Shown here: positions 15,739-26,220 of the stretch, piece after piece
Layout of the letters: each line of letters starts with the position of its first letter
Position numbering within the stretch: position 1 is the first letter of the stretch
Source: Archivesica marissinica
Lineage: Eukaryota; Mollusca; Bivalvia; Venerida; Vesicomyidae
NCBI GenBank assembly: GCA_014843695.1
Contig: CM026391.1
Coordinates: 40,532,768 to 40,596,767 of the forward strand
Direction of reading: 5' to 3'
Length of the DNA: 64,000 nucleotides
Translations under genes and position numbers: made by a program
Notes under the pieces: generated by a model
Database searches by the model: none
Seen by the model: only the letters and a program-made list of their open reading frames with translations
Told to the model about the DNA's origin: nothing

Positions 15739-15814
15739 TTTACAATATGTTGCTATATGCCTACCAATGCAATACAACAAGGAAGAGCTCAACCTGTTTA
15801 TACAATACAAGTAC
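15739..15814. other. Unique intron sequence between array and exon F
   Basis: A short non-repetitive stretch between the array edge (last unit CCCAATC at 15738) and the exon F donor region. No other feature is seen. Confidence 0.6.
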
Positions 15815-16110
15815 CAACCTCTTCAATCCTCTGTACATGATATATTCACAGAAACGTTTTCTATCCGTTGCATCGATATCATTCATATTGCCGCTATTGA
15901 TCAGTTCCTGGTACTCCTTGCTGCCCGGCTTCGAGGTCACGTATCCCATAAATATCACAGGATTTTCGCTGTTTCTCAGTTCCCGGGCAAGAAACTCCGA
16001 CTGCAGTTTCCGGTCCAGTGTATCTCGATCGTTGCCCATATGAGTGACAACAAGGTCAACCAAGCTGCCGGAAACATTGACAGTGGCTGTTACGGCGGGA
16101 GCCAACTCGC
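15815..16110 (-). CDS. CWH43: CWH43-like exon F (catalytic-like core, THMGN … CEYIMYRGL)
   Basis: The exon enters in phase 1 after acceptor GAATATTTCCAG and encodes about 97 residues. They begin [20 protein letters not shown] and continue through [24 protein letters not shown], the [10 protein letters not shown] block and [11 protein letters not shown]. All are hallmark CWH43 blocks; the TH-x-G and G-Y-x-T-S segments occupy places of EEP active-site motifs. The donor is ambiguous: AAGAG/GTTGGT (exon end 15819, phase 2) or TTG/GTACTT (exon end 15815, phase 0). Without splicing, the frame reaches a TAG at 15761-15763. About 80 bp further on the 28-bp array begins. The C-terminal part of the family protein (roughly 75 more residues) is missing and must be in a further exon to the left. 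Confidence 0.95.
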
Positions 16111-16439
16111 CTGGAAATATTCAAATACAGTCCAAACATGTTAGGTGGTCACCCATGAAACTTGGAATGAGATATCTGCCAACAAATTACAATCAATCTG
16201 TATTGACAGAGGTTATTTCCTGATGTGTTTAAAGGTGATCATTTTCTTTCTTAAATATAAAATTTTGAAGTCACAATTACGGACGGGCAACTTCTGAGAT
16301 CTGGAAAATGTAACTATGCATAAGGGCTTAATCGGGGGAAGAAATCTCCCATAACTGTCTCACTTCTCCCTACATTAACCAGAGGGAGAACATGTTATAT
16401 AGAATTAGGGCTTCCATGCCATAATGATGTTATGTTATA

Positions 16440-16690
16440 GTTCGGTTTTTACGCCTGCATCAGAACCATTTTGGGCTATATCGCCGACGGACAGTTTACC
16501 TAACAACACCTTTCCTGGGCAGGCTCCAGCGGTTAACCAGTACTTGGGTGCACCAACCTCCGTAAGAAACTGCCAACTTTTTCATATAAATGAGACACGG
16601 TCTGAGTGGGGCTCGAACCCGTGACCATCAGTGATAATAGGTTACAGTGGTGTACAAGTCAGCGACCGTAACCACTCGACAATGGAGGCG
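16440..16690 (-). mobile_element. tRNA-derived SINE, minus strand
   Basis: Read on the minus strand from about 16690, the sequence has a tRNA-like head: a box A-like TGTCGAGTGGTTACGG and a box B GGTTCGAGCCC near 16610-16622. A body then follows to about 16440. A related degraded copy lies at 59577-59755, and body-like sequence occurs at 19447-19590. The ends are approximate. It lies in the intron between exons E and F. Confidence 0.65.
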
Positions 16691-16704
16691 GACCCATGCC
16701 ATAA

Positions 16705-16800
16705 TGAGTGTTTGTGGCCTAGTGGCTAAGGCTTTCACCTACAGAGTGGGAGGTCGAAGGTTCGAACCTCGTCAGGGGTTCATTCTGATATGGCCGGTTG
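16705..16800 (+). mobile_element. tRNA-derived SINE head, plus strand
   Basis: Contains box A TGGCCTAGTGGCTAAGG and box B GGTTCGAACCTC about 40 bp apart, the internal pol III promoter layout of a tRNA. No convincing acceptor stem is seen, so a SINE or tRNA pseudogene is preferred over a working tRNA. Right end uncertain. Confidence 0.6.
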
Positions 16801-16892
16801 GTGAGCAGTCAGCTAGTTAAATAATGGTTACAGATGGCAGACCAGCCTGGTCTAAAAGCATAGGAATCGAGAAGTAAATTCATAAAAAAGGT

Positions 16893-17006
16893 GTCTCATA
16901 AGTCAGGAATGGCTGGCCCTTTCAATAGGGGTGATACTATAATAAACAAGCACTCATAGTGTCACCACTATTGAAAGGGTCAGTCATTTCCGACTCGACT
17001 TATGAC
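16893..17006. mobile_element. Foldback (MITE-like) element, about 114 bp
   Basis: Two inverted arms of roughly 48 bp (about 16893-16940 and 16957-17006) share the block CCCTTTCAATAG and flanking matches (TCATAAGTC at one end, its complement GACTTATGA at the other), around a short AT-rich loop. It could fold into a long hairpin. No transposase is present; non-autonomous DNA element is an inference. Confidence 0.7.
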
Positions 17007-17162
17007 GGAGAACGACTTACGGCCGGGAATATGTGGTATTAATAGCTAAAATTATCAAAATATCAATGAATTTCAGTTGCAATTTATTAAACAGTCTCAC
17101 CAGTACTTATAAAACATTGAAATACTTTCACATTATGTACCACTGCATTATGTACAACTTAC

Positions 17163-17227
17163 CATGCGGGGATGGCATTAAATGATGCTTTGACTTCACA
17201 AATGGGTACTTGGACAGTATCAAGTTA
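17163..17227 (-). CDS. CWH43: CWH43-like exon E (KYP…HHL…PSP block)
   Basis: This is a 65-nt micro-exon entering in phase 2 and leaving in phase 1, too short for ordinary ORF calling. The acceptor is TTACTTTT…ATTTCAG and the donor CATG/GTAAGT. Its 21 codons read NLILSKYPFVKSKHHLMPSPH. This matches the CWH43 block (I-M-A-L-S-R-Y-P-I-V-K-S-x-H-H-L-L-P-S-P) lying exactly between the domain parts encoded by its neighbours. Glycine codons are split at both boundaries (GG|T and G|GC), as the family alignment expects. Finding it makes the exon chain gap-free from 61973 to 15815. Confidence 0.94.
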
Positions 17228-17669
17228 CTGAAATTAGAAAAGTAAATACTAACGGAGCATTTTTCCAATTTATCCAGTAGGTGGCATCCAATTTATGCCT
17301 GGCAGTGTGTATTCTAATATATCAAACAACAAAGCAAACAAACGGATTAGAAAACAGCGATAATTATGTAAAATTGGCGTCTGATCGATTTTATTAAGTT
17401 TGATTATCCGGATGTCGGGGGAGATTAGCTTATGGCTCAAGGCGGTATTTTGGACTGTCCAAATGCCATACGACGATACAGATTATCATTAATTAGCAAG
17501 TATGCTCTCCAAAAATAAGGCGAAGTGGATATCGCCCTGAGGTCTATATTAGGCGAAGTGGCTGGAAAAAAAGCGATCACTTCGCCCTCTAGCTTGAGCC
17601 CTGCCGTATAGTGCGACATTTATGCTACCAGGTATTTGATCTAGATGTTCAACTAGGATTTCATAGTTG
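17228..17669. other. Intron sequence with a small inverted repeat
   Basis: No gene is seen. A 9-bp perfect inverted repeat, GGCGAAGTG (17552-17560) with CACTTCGCC (17578-17586), lies in a stretch where GGCGAAGTGG occurs twice (also near 17519). This could be a fragment of a dispersed element. The minus open frame across it has no recognisable domain. Confidence 0.5.
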
Positions 17670-18022
17670 TAACATCTTAGTTACCAGGATGGCTGGTGTG
17701 TAACATCTTAGTTACCAGGATGGCTGGTGTGTAACATCTTAGTTACCAGGATGGCTGGTGTGTGAAATCTTAGTTACCAGGATGGCTGGTGTGTGAAATC
17801 TTAGTTACCAGGATGGCTGGTGTGTGAAATCTTAGTTACCAGGATGGCTGGTGTGTGACATCTTAGTTACCAGGATGGCTGGTGTGTGACATCTTAGTTA
17901 CCAGGATGGCTGGTGTGTGACATCTTAGTTACTAGGATGGCTGGTGTGTGACATAACATCTTAGTTACCAGGATAGCTGGTGTGTGATGTAACATCTTAG
18001 TTACCAGGATGGCTGGTGTGTG
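17670..18022. repeat. 31-bp tandem repeat, about 11 copies
   Basis: Units of 31 bp with core CATCTTAGTTACCAGGATGG then CTGGTGTG. The first nine are nearly perfect, with TAACATC, TGAAATC and TGACATC variants grouped in blocks. The last two carry small insertions. It lies in the exon D-E intron. Confidence 0.95.
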
Positions 18023-18298
18023 ACATGGGCTAGTACCCATGTATATCTATCAACCCTAGGCAAGCGTGCTAAACAACTTCCCCACTAAGTGTCCTGACAT
18101 GAGCTAGTACCCATGTATATCTATCAACCCTAGGCAAGCGTGCTAAACAACTTCCCCACTAAATGTCCTGACATGGGCTGGTACCTGTGTATATCTATCA
18201 ACCCTAGGCAAGCTAGCTGAACAACTTCCCCACTCAGTGTCCTGGTACCCGTGTATATCTATCAACCCTAGGCAAGCTAGCTAAACAACTTCCCCCAT
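18021..18298. repeat. 74-bp tandem repeat, four copies
   Basis: Units start at 18021, 18095 and 18169 (74-bp spacing). A fourth is shortened by about 10 bp at its start near 18241. Shared blocks are CCATGTATATCTATCAACCC, TAGGCAAGC and AACAACTTCCCC. It directly abuts the 31-bp array. Confidence 0.93.
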
Positions 18299-18436
18299 TC
18301 AAATGGACCGGCATGATGAGCAAGTGATTGTTAGCTGACTGTAACCACTCAACCATGGCAGCCCTTAACATACTGGTAAATAGATGTTATTACGGACATT
18401 AAAACTCATAAGATCCTTGTACAGGGAAGTTTGTGA

Positions 18437-18598
18437 GATGGAACGGTGGTCGACAGGTGGGTTTTCTACAGTTACTCCGGTTTCCTCCCACACGAATGAT
18501 CACAAATACGCTGTCATCCACGCCAACGCGAGTGCTTAATATAAGTTGCTACAGCTTGTTTCATTGTAAAATAAATACAGTTTACACTTTTTAAAACC
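18437..18598 (+). mobile_element. SINE 3' fragment
   Basis: Matches the body and tail of the intact SINE at 52906-53163: GGTGGTCG, ACTCCGGTTTCCTCCCACAC, a diverged CGCTGTCATCCACGCCAA, then AATATAAGTTGCTACAGC and an AAATAAATACAGTTTA tail. The tRNA-like head is missing (5' truncated). Confidence 0.75.
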
Positions 18599-18614
18599 CC
18601 TAACTTAAAGCGGG

Positions 18615-18838
18615 GAAGTCGTGATAGCGCAGTGGATGCGCGGTCGCTTCAGGTGCAAAAGGTCTCCGCTGACACCGTTACGATTGTGCCCTTAGGCAAG
18701 GCATTTAAATTCCACATTGCCTCATCTCTCTCCCTCGTGGCGATGGATTCCATCAGGAATGAGGTCTGCAGAGTGATTAATACAAGTTGAAAGAACTTGT
18801 TTCGCAATCGAGCTAAAATAAATTTGTATAAACTAAAG
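18615..18838 (+). mobile_element. Second SINE type sharing the same 3' tail
   Basis: A tRNA-like box A (TAGCGCAGTGGATGCG) is followed by a different body with TGTGCCCTTAGGCAAGGCAT and CTCGTGGCGATGGATTC. It then ends in a tail related to the other SINE (GTGATTAATACAAGTTG … CGCAATCGAGCTAAAATAAA). A diverged minus-strand copy lies at 53284-53440. It ends about 70 bp from the donor side of exon D. Confidence 0.7.
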
Positions 18839-18908
18839 CGGGGTCTAACTAACACAGTGATAGATACAGTTTGAAGGCAAAGGTTGCCATTAAATACCGC
18901 TCTCTTAC

Positions 18909-19044
18909 CCCCATGTATGATCCTTTGTGGCCGGTCCAAAGTCGACGTAGAAACCCAGTTTCTCACCTAACCATTGTCCAAGATCATTGTTGCCCAGAAA
19001 TGGCTTAGAGGCATCACTTTCCAGCATTGTTACGATGTCAGTAC
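18909..19044 (-). CDS. CWH43: CWH43-like exon D (EEP-like domain, LESDASKP motif)
   Basis: This 136-nt exon enters in phase 1 and leaves in phase 2, with acceptor CTGATATAG and donor TGGGG/GTAAGA. The 44 full codons contain [18 protein letters not shown], then [22 protein letters not shown]. These are the most conserved blocks of CWH43. The glutamate in LESD sits where metal-binding Glu occurs in EEP-superfamily enzymes (established for the superfamily; inference here). The plus strand carries an unrelated open frame over it, which is a shadow. SINE fragments lie on both sides in the introns. Confidence 0.96.
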
Positions 19045-19130
19045 CTATATCAGAGCGTGGTACAGCATATTATCATCACATTATAGGTTGTCGACAGCTA
19101 TTTACATATGCAACCAGTATGGCTTGGCTA

Positions 19131-19315
19131 ACCGATTAGCGCAGTGGTTAGCACACACACTTCTCACCAATGCAACCCGGGTTCGATCCTCAGACAAGGA
19201 AGCATATGAGATGGTACAGTACTGTGGTCGCTAGATCGGATAGGTGGGATTCCTCCCACATGAAGGACCACATATACGCTTTCATCCGAGCCAATAAAAA
19301 AAAAAGTTTAAAGTT
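19131..19315 (+). mobile_element. tRNA-derived SINE, 3' truncated
   Basis: The head has box A TTAGCGCAGTGGTTAGC and box B GGGTTCGATCC, then a body with ACAGTACTGTGGTCGCTAGATCGGA, CTCCCACATGAAGGACCACA and GCTTTCATCCGAGCCAATA, ending in an A-rich run. It is the same family as 52906-53163 but with the normal 3' tail replaced by A/T-rich sequence. Confidence 0.78.
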
Positions 19316-19333
19316 TTAACACTTATGTTAATC

Positions 19334-19440
19334 ATGGCGCGGATGAAAGTGTATATGTGGTCATTTGCTCCAATGAATAACAGTTGTTAAAGCTTGTTTC
19401 GCAAATGTTGTAAAACAGATACAAGTTTATACCTTTGGGT
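19334..19440. mobile_element. Rearranged SINE fragments
   Basis: GGCGCGGATGAAAGTGTATA is the reverse complement of the SINE body block at 19281-19300. It is followed in plus orientation by a tail-like AGTTGTTAAAGCTTGTTTCG and GTAAAACAGATA. This looks like nested or inverted SINE debris. Confidence 0.6.
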
Positions 19441-19446
19441 TGTTTG

Positions 19447-19590
19447 CTTTGGGGGTTCAAAATCACTCCAACAGCTTAGGTCATACAGCTACTCTCCAGC
19501 TATTATTGGTGGGGGAAGACCTCGGACACCCTTCCGAGATGTATTTCAGGCAAGGACGGGCACCCGGTAAGAACTACCGACTTAAATAAA
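19447..19590. mobile_element. Dispersed repeat, also at 59577-59755
   Basis: Blocks such as CTTAGGTCATAC, CTCCAGCTA, TTGGTGG and GAAGA recur in the same order at 59594-59640, and GGCAAGGACGGGCACCC resembles GGCACGGATGGACACCC there. It is probably the body of the SINE family with the minus-strand tRNA head. Function unknown. Confidence 0.6.
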
Positions 19591-20212
19591 TAAAAATCTA
19601 TACTTTTTAGTATGATTTGGGAATCTCCTTCTCGATATCAGCATATTCATTCTTTCCCCATGATTTTCAGTAACACGCTGCATCTGAACACCGAATCGCA
19701 CTGTCCTGGTGGAATACTATTATATTTGACTCTGGCTTTTTATTACTTAACATAACACTCCTGTCGTTTAATGAACACCTCAATACATGCGATGATGTGA
19801 GTCAATCCAAATTGGGACATATAACAATTTTCAGGGCTGTGAAAAAAGAGTAAATATGACATATTACTGAAAAGAGGATCACTTCCACCTAAACAAATAT
19901 GAGAACAATGCTTTTCTGAACAGCTTAGACAAACTCTGACAATATTCATTGTTCAAGAATTTGACCAAAACAGAGTAAATCCTCTACACTGGGAATGTTC
20001 GTGAATAACCGTGCATGTCCAGTAATTTCTGAAGGAATTCCGTTTCTATGTTTAGCGATCATATCTTGCAGAAAAGAGTTGTCGTACTTCAAATTACAAC
20101 CGTATGGGTGTATGTAGATGGCTCTACGCTTGCAAATCACGTTTCCTCAGGCTGTCGTTTGGGCAGAAGTAAAAAAAAAAGTGAAAAATCAACAGACTAG
20201 ATCAAAGGCTAG
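19591..20212. other. Unique intron sequence
   Basis: No exon, RNA gene or repeat is recognised here. Two small minus-strand open frames (around 19743-20140) show no family motif or good splice context. The 40-bp array begins at about 20213. Confidence 0.5.
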
Positions 20213-23200
20213 GGCAGTCCTCGGTGACACTTCACATGTATTCACGGCAGTCCCCGGTGACTGGGGATACTTCACATGTATTCATGGCAGTCCCCGGTGA
20301 CTGGGGATACTTCACATGTATTCACGGCAGTCCCCGGTGACTGGGGATACTTCACATGTATTCATGGCAGTCCCCGGTGACTGGGGATACTTCACATGTA
20401 TTCACGGCAGTCCCCTGTGACTGGGGATACTTCACATGTATTCATGGCAGTCCCCGGTGACTGGGGATATTTCACATGTATTCACGGCAGTCCCCTGTGA
20501 CTGGGGATACTTCACATGTATTCACGGCAGTCCCCGGTAACTGGGGATACTTCACATGTATTCATGACTGTCCCCGGTGACTGGGGATACTTCACATGTA
20601 TTCACGGCAGTCCCCGGTGACTGGGGATACTTCACATGTATTCATGGCAGTCCCCGGTGACTGGGGATACTTCACATGTATTCACGGCAGTCCCCGGTGA
20701 CTGGGGATACTTCACATGTATTCATGGCAGTCCCCGGTGACTGGGGATACTTCACATGTATTCACGGCAGTCCCCTGTGACTGGGGATACTTCACATGTA
20801 TTCATGGCAGTTCCCGGTGACTGGGGATATTTCACATGTATTCACGGCAGTCCCCTGTGACTGGGGATACTTCACATGTATTCACGGCAGTCCCCTGTGA
20901 CTGGGGATACTTCACATGTATTCACGGCAGTCCCCGGTAACTGGGGATACTTCACATGTATTCATGACTGTCCCCGGTGACTGGGGATACTTCACATGTA
21001 TTCACGGCAGTCCCCGGTGACTGGGGATACTTCACATGTATTCACGACAGTCCCTAGTGACTGGGGATACTTCACATGTATTCACGGCAGTCCCCGGTGA
21101 CTGGGGATACTTCACATGTATTCACGGCAATCCCCGGTGCCTGGAGATACTTCACATGTATTCTCGGCAATCCCCGGTGACTGGAAATACTTCACATGTA
21201 TTCACGTCAGCCCCTGTGACTGGGGATACTTCAAGTGTATTCAAGGCAGTCCCCTGTGACTGGGGATACTTCACATGTATTCACGGCAGTCCCCGGTAAC
21301 TGGGGATTCTTCACATGTATTCACGACTGTCCCCGGTGACTGGGGATACTTCACATGTATTCATGGCAGTCCCCTGTGACTGGGGATACTTCACATGTAT
21401 TCACGGCAGTCCCCTGTGACTGGGGATACTTCACATGTATTCACGGCAGTCCCCAGTGACTGGGGATACTTCACATGTATTCACGGCAGTCCCCGGTGAC
21501 TGGGGATACTTCAATGTATTCACGGCAGATCCCAGTGACTGGGGATACTTCATGTATTCACGGCAGTCCCCAGTGACTGGGGATACTTCACATGTATTCA
21601 CGGCAGTCCCCGGTGACTGGGGATACTTCACATGTATTCATGGCAGTCCCCGGTGACTGGGGATACTTCACATGTATTCACGGCAGTCCCCTGTGACTGG
21701 GGATACTTCACATGTATTCATGGCAGTCCCCGGTGACTGGGGATACTTCACATGTATTCACGGCAGTCCCCGGTAACTGGGGATACTTCACATGTATTCA
21801 TGACTGTCCCCGGTGACTGGGGATACTTCACATGTATTCACGGCAGTCCCGGTGACTGGGGATACTTCACATGTATTCACGGCAATCCCCGGTGCCTGGA
21901 GATACTTCACATGTATTCTCGGCAATCCCCGGTAACTGGAGATACTTCACATGTATTCACGTCAGTCCCCTGTGACTGGGGATACTTCACATGTATTCAC
22001 GGCAGTCCCCTGTGACTGGGGATACTTCACATGTATTCATGGCAGTCCCCGGTGAATGGGGATACTTCACATGTATTCACGGCAGTCCCCTGTGACTGGG
22101 GATACTTCACATGTATTCATGGCAGTCCCCTGTGACTGGGGATACTTCACATGTATTCACGGCAGTCCCCGGTGACAGGGGATACATCACATGTATTCAC
22201 GGCAGTCCCCGGTGACTGGGGATACTTCACATGTATTCACGGCAGTCCCCGGTGACTGGGGATACTTCACATGTATTCACGGCAGTCCCCGGTGACTGAG
22301 GATACTTCACATGTATTCACGGCAGTCCCCAGTGACTGGGGATACTTCACATGTATTCATGGCAATCCCTAGTGACTGGGGATACTTCACATGTATTCAC
22401 AGCAGTCCCCGGTGACTGGGGATACTTCACATGTATTCACGGCAGTCCCCTGTGACTGGGGATACTTCACATGTATTCACAGCAGTCCCTAGTGACTGAG
22501 GATACTTAACATGTATTCACGGCAGTCCTCAGTGACTGGGGATACTTCACGGCAGTTTCCAGTGACTGGGGATACTTCACACGTATTCACGTCAGTCCCC
22601 TGTGACTGGGGATACTTCACATGTATTAACGGCAGTCCCCTGTGACTGTGGATACTACACATGTATTCACGGCAGTCCCCAGTGACTGGGGATACTTCAC
22701 ATGTATTCACGACAGTGCCCTGTGACTGGGGATACTTCACATGTATTCACGGCAGTCCCCGGAGACTGGGGATACTTCACATGTATTCACGGCAGTCCCC
22801 TGTGACTGGGGATACTTCAACTGTATTCACGGCAGTCCCCTGTGAATGGGGATACTACACATGTATTCACGGCAGTCCCCAGTGACTGGAGATACTTCAC
22901 ATGTATTCACGGCAGTTCCCGGTGACTGGGGATACTTCACATGTATTCACGGCAGTCCCTAGTGACTGGGGATACTTCACATGTATTCACGGCAGTCCTC
23001 AGTGACTGGGGATACTTCACGGCAGTCTCCGGTGACTGGGGATACTTCACATGTATTCACGGCAGTGACTAGGGATACTTCACATGTATTCACGGAAGTG
23101 CCATGTGACTGGGGATACTTCACATGTATTCACGGCAGTCCCCAGTGACTGGGGATACTTCACGTGTATTCACGGCAGTCCCCGGTGACTGGGGATACTT

Positions 23201-26165
23201 CACGTGTATTCACGGCAGTCCCCTGTGACTGGGGATACTTCACATGCATTCACGGCAGTCCCCGATGACTGGGGATACTTCACATGTATTCACGGCAGTC
23301 CTCAGTGACTGGGGATACTTCACGGCAGTCTCCGGTGACTGGGGATACTTCACATGTATTCACGGCAGTTCCCGGTGACTGGGGATACTTCACATGTATT
23401 CACGGCAGTCCCTAGTGACTGGGGATACTTCACATGTATTCACGGCAGTCCTCAGTGACTGGGGATACTTGGCGGCAGTCTCCGGTGACTGGGGATACTT
23501 CACATGTATTAACAGCAGTCCCCTGTGACTGTGGATACTACACATGTATTCACGGCAGTCCCCAGTGACTGGGGATACTTCACATGTATTCACGACAGTG
23601 CCCTGTGACTGGGGATACTTCACATGTATTCACGGCAGTCCCCTGTGACTGGGGATACTTCAAGTGTATTCATGGCAGTCCCCGGTGACTGGGAATAATT
23701 CACATGTATTCACGGCAATCCCCGGTGCCTGGAGATACTTCACATGTATTCTCGGCAATCCCCGGTGACTGGAGATACTTCACATGTATTCACGTCAGCC
23801 CTGTGACTGGGGATACTTCAAGTGTATTCACGGCAGTCCCCTGTGACTGGGGATACTTCACATGTATTCACGGCAGTCCCCGGTAACTGTGGATACTTCA
23901 CATGTATTCACGACTGTCCCCAGTGACTGGGGATACTTCACATGTATTCACGGCAGTCCCCTGTGACTGGGGATACTTCACATGTATTCACGGCAGTCCC
24001 CGGTGACTGGGGATACTTCACATGTATTCACGGCAGTCCCCAGTGACTGGGGATACTTCACATGTATTCACGACAGTCCCCGGAGACTGGGGATACTTCA
24101 CATGTATTCACGCCAGTCCCCTGTGACTGGGGATACTTCAAGTGTATTCACGGCAGTCCCCTGTGACTGGGGATACTTCAACTGTATTCACGGCAGTCCC
24201 CTGTGAATGGGGATACTACACATGTATTCACGGCAGTCCCCAGTGACTGGAGATACTTCACATGTATTCACGGCAGTCCTCAGTGACTGGGGATACTTCA
24301 CGGCAGTCTCCGGTGACTGGGGATACTTCACATGTATTCACGGCAGTGACTAGGGATACTTCACATGTATTCACGGAAGTGCCATGTGACTGGGGATACT
24401 TCACATGTATTCACGGCAGTCCCCAGTGACTGGGGATACTTCACGTGTATTCACGGCAGTCCCCGGTGACTGGGGATACTTCACGTGTATTCACGGCAGT
24501 CCCCTGTGACTGGGGATACTTCACATGCATTCACGGCAGTCCCCGGTGACTGGGGATACTTCACATGTATTCACGGCAGTCCTCAGTGACTGGGGATACT
24601 TCACGGCAGTCTCCGGTGACTGGGGATACTTCACATGTATTCACGGCAGTCCCCGGTGACTGGGAATACTTCACATGTATTCACGGCAGTCCCCAGTGAC
24701 TGGGGATACTTCACCTGTATTCACGGCAGTTCCCGGTGACGGGATACTTCACATGTATTCACGGCAGTCCCCGGTGACTGAGGATACTTCACATGTATTC
24801 ACTGCAGTCCCCGGTGACTGGGGATACTTCACATGTATTCATGGCAGTCCCTAGTGACTGGGGATACTTCACATGTATTCATGGCAGTCCCCTGTGACTG
24901 GGGATACTTCACATGTATTCACATGTATTCACGGCAGTCCCTAGTGACTGGGGATACTTCACGTGTAATCACGGCAGTTCCCGGTGACTGGGGATACTTA
25001 ACATGTATTCACGGCAGTCCTCAGTGACTGGGGATACTTCACGGCAGTCTCCAGTGACTGGGGATACTTCACACGTATTGACGTCAGTCCCCTGTGACTG
25101 TGGATACTACACATGTATTCACGTCAGTCCCCTGTGACTGGGGATACTTCAAGTGTATTCACGGCAGTCCCCAGTGACTGGGGATACTTCACATGTATTC
25201 ACGACAGTGCCCTGTGACTAGGGATACTTCACATGTATTCACGGCAATCCCCGGTGACTGGAGATACTTCACATGTATTCACGTCAGTCCCCTGTGACTG
25301 GGGATACTTCAAGTGTATTCACGGCAGTGCCCTGTGACTGGGGATACTTCACGTGTATTCACTGCAGTCCCCGGTGACTGGGGATACTTCACGTGTATTC
25401 ATGGCAGTCCCCTGTGACTGGGGATACTTCACATGTAATCACGGCAGTCCCCTGTGACTGGGGATACTTCAAGTGTATTCCTGGCAGTCCCTGGTGACTG
25501 GGGATACTGCACATGTATTCACGGCAGTCACCTGTGACTGGGGATACTTCACATGTATTCATGGCAGTCCCCTGTGACTGGCGATACTTCACATGTATTC
25601 ACGGCAGTCCCTAGTGACTGGGGATACTTCACGTGTATTCACGGCAGTTCCCGGTGACTGGGGATACTTCACATGTATTCACGGCAGTCCCCAGTGACTG
25701 GGGATACTTCACCTGTATTCACGGCAGTTCCCGGTGACGGGATACTTCACATGTATTCATGGCAGTCCCCAGTGACACTTCACATGTATTCACGGCAGTT
25801 CCCGGTGACTGGGGATACTTCACATGTATTCACGGCAGTCCCTAGTGACTGGGGATACTTCACATGTATTCACGGCAGTCCCCGGTGACTGGGGATACCT
25901 CACACGTATTCACGGCAGTCCCCGGTGACTGGGGATACTTCACATGTATTCATGGCAGTCCCCGGTGACTGGGAATACTTCACATGTATTCACGGCAGTC
26001 CCCAGTGACTGGGGATACTTCACATGTATTCACGGCAGTCCCCGGTGACGGGATACTTCACAAGTATTCACGGCAGTCCCCAGTGACAACTTCACATGTA
26101 TTCACGGCAGTTCCCGGTGACTGGAGATACTTCACATGTATTCACGGCAGTCCCCAGTGACTGGG

Positions 26166-26220
26166 AACCACCACACCACCACAACCACAAACACACCCCA
26201 ACACCACAAACCACCCACAG
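26166..26220. repeat. A/C-only interruption in the 40-bp array
   Basis: About 50 bp of almost only A and C (ACCACCACACCACCACAACC and similar) replaces the end of a unit after CCAGTGACTGGG and before ATACTTCACATG. It could be a real insertion or a sequencing/consensus artefact. Confidence 0.85.

Noticed and set aside
15767..16144. Plus-strand open frames of about 100-125 codons
   Set aside because: They are antisense shadows of CWH43-like exon F on the minus strand, which has clear family motifs and splice sites.
16718..16785. Functional tRNA gene
   Set aside because: Box A and box B are present but no convincing acceptor stem or complete cloverleaf could be drawn; better explained as a SINE head.
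17437..17619. 60-codon minus-strand frame between exons D and E
   Set aside because: It lies in an intron defined by good splice sites, and its sequence looks like a dispersed repeat with GGCGAAGTG inverted copies.
18649..18966. Minus-strand 105-codon frame
   Set aside because: It runs through exon D in the wrong frame and through SINE sequence.
18974..19234. Plus-strand 86-codon frame
   Set aside because: Antisense to exon D and continuing into SINE sequence; no independent support.
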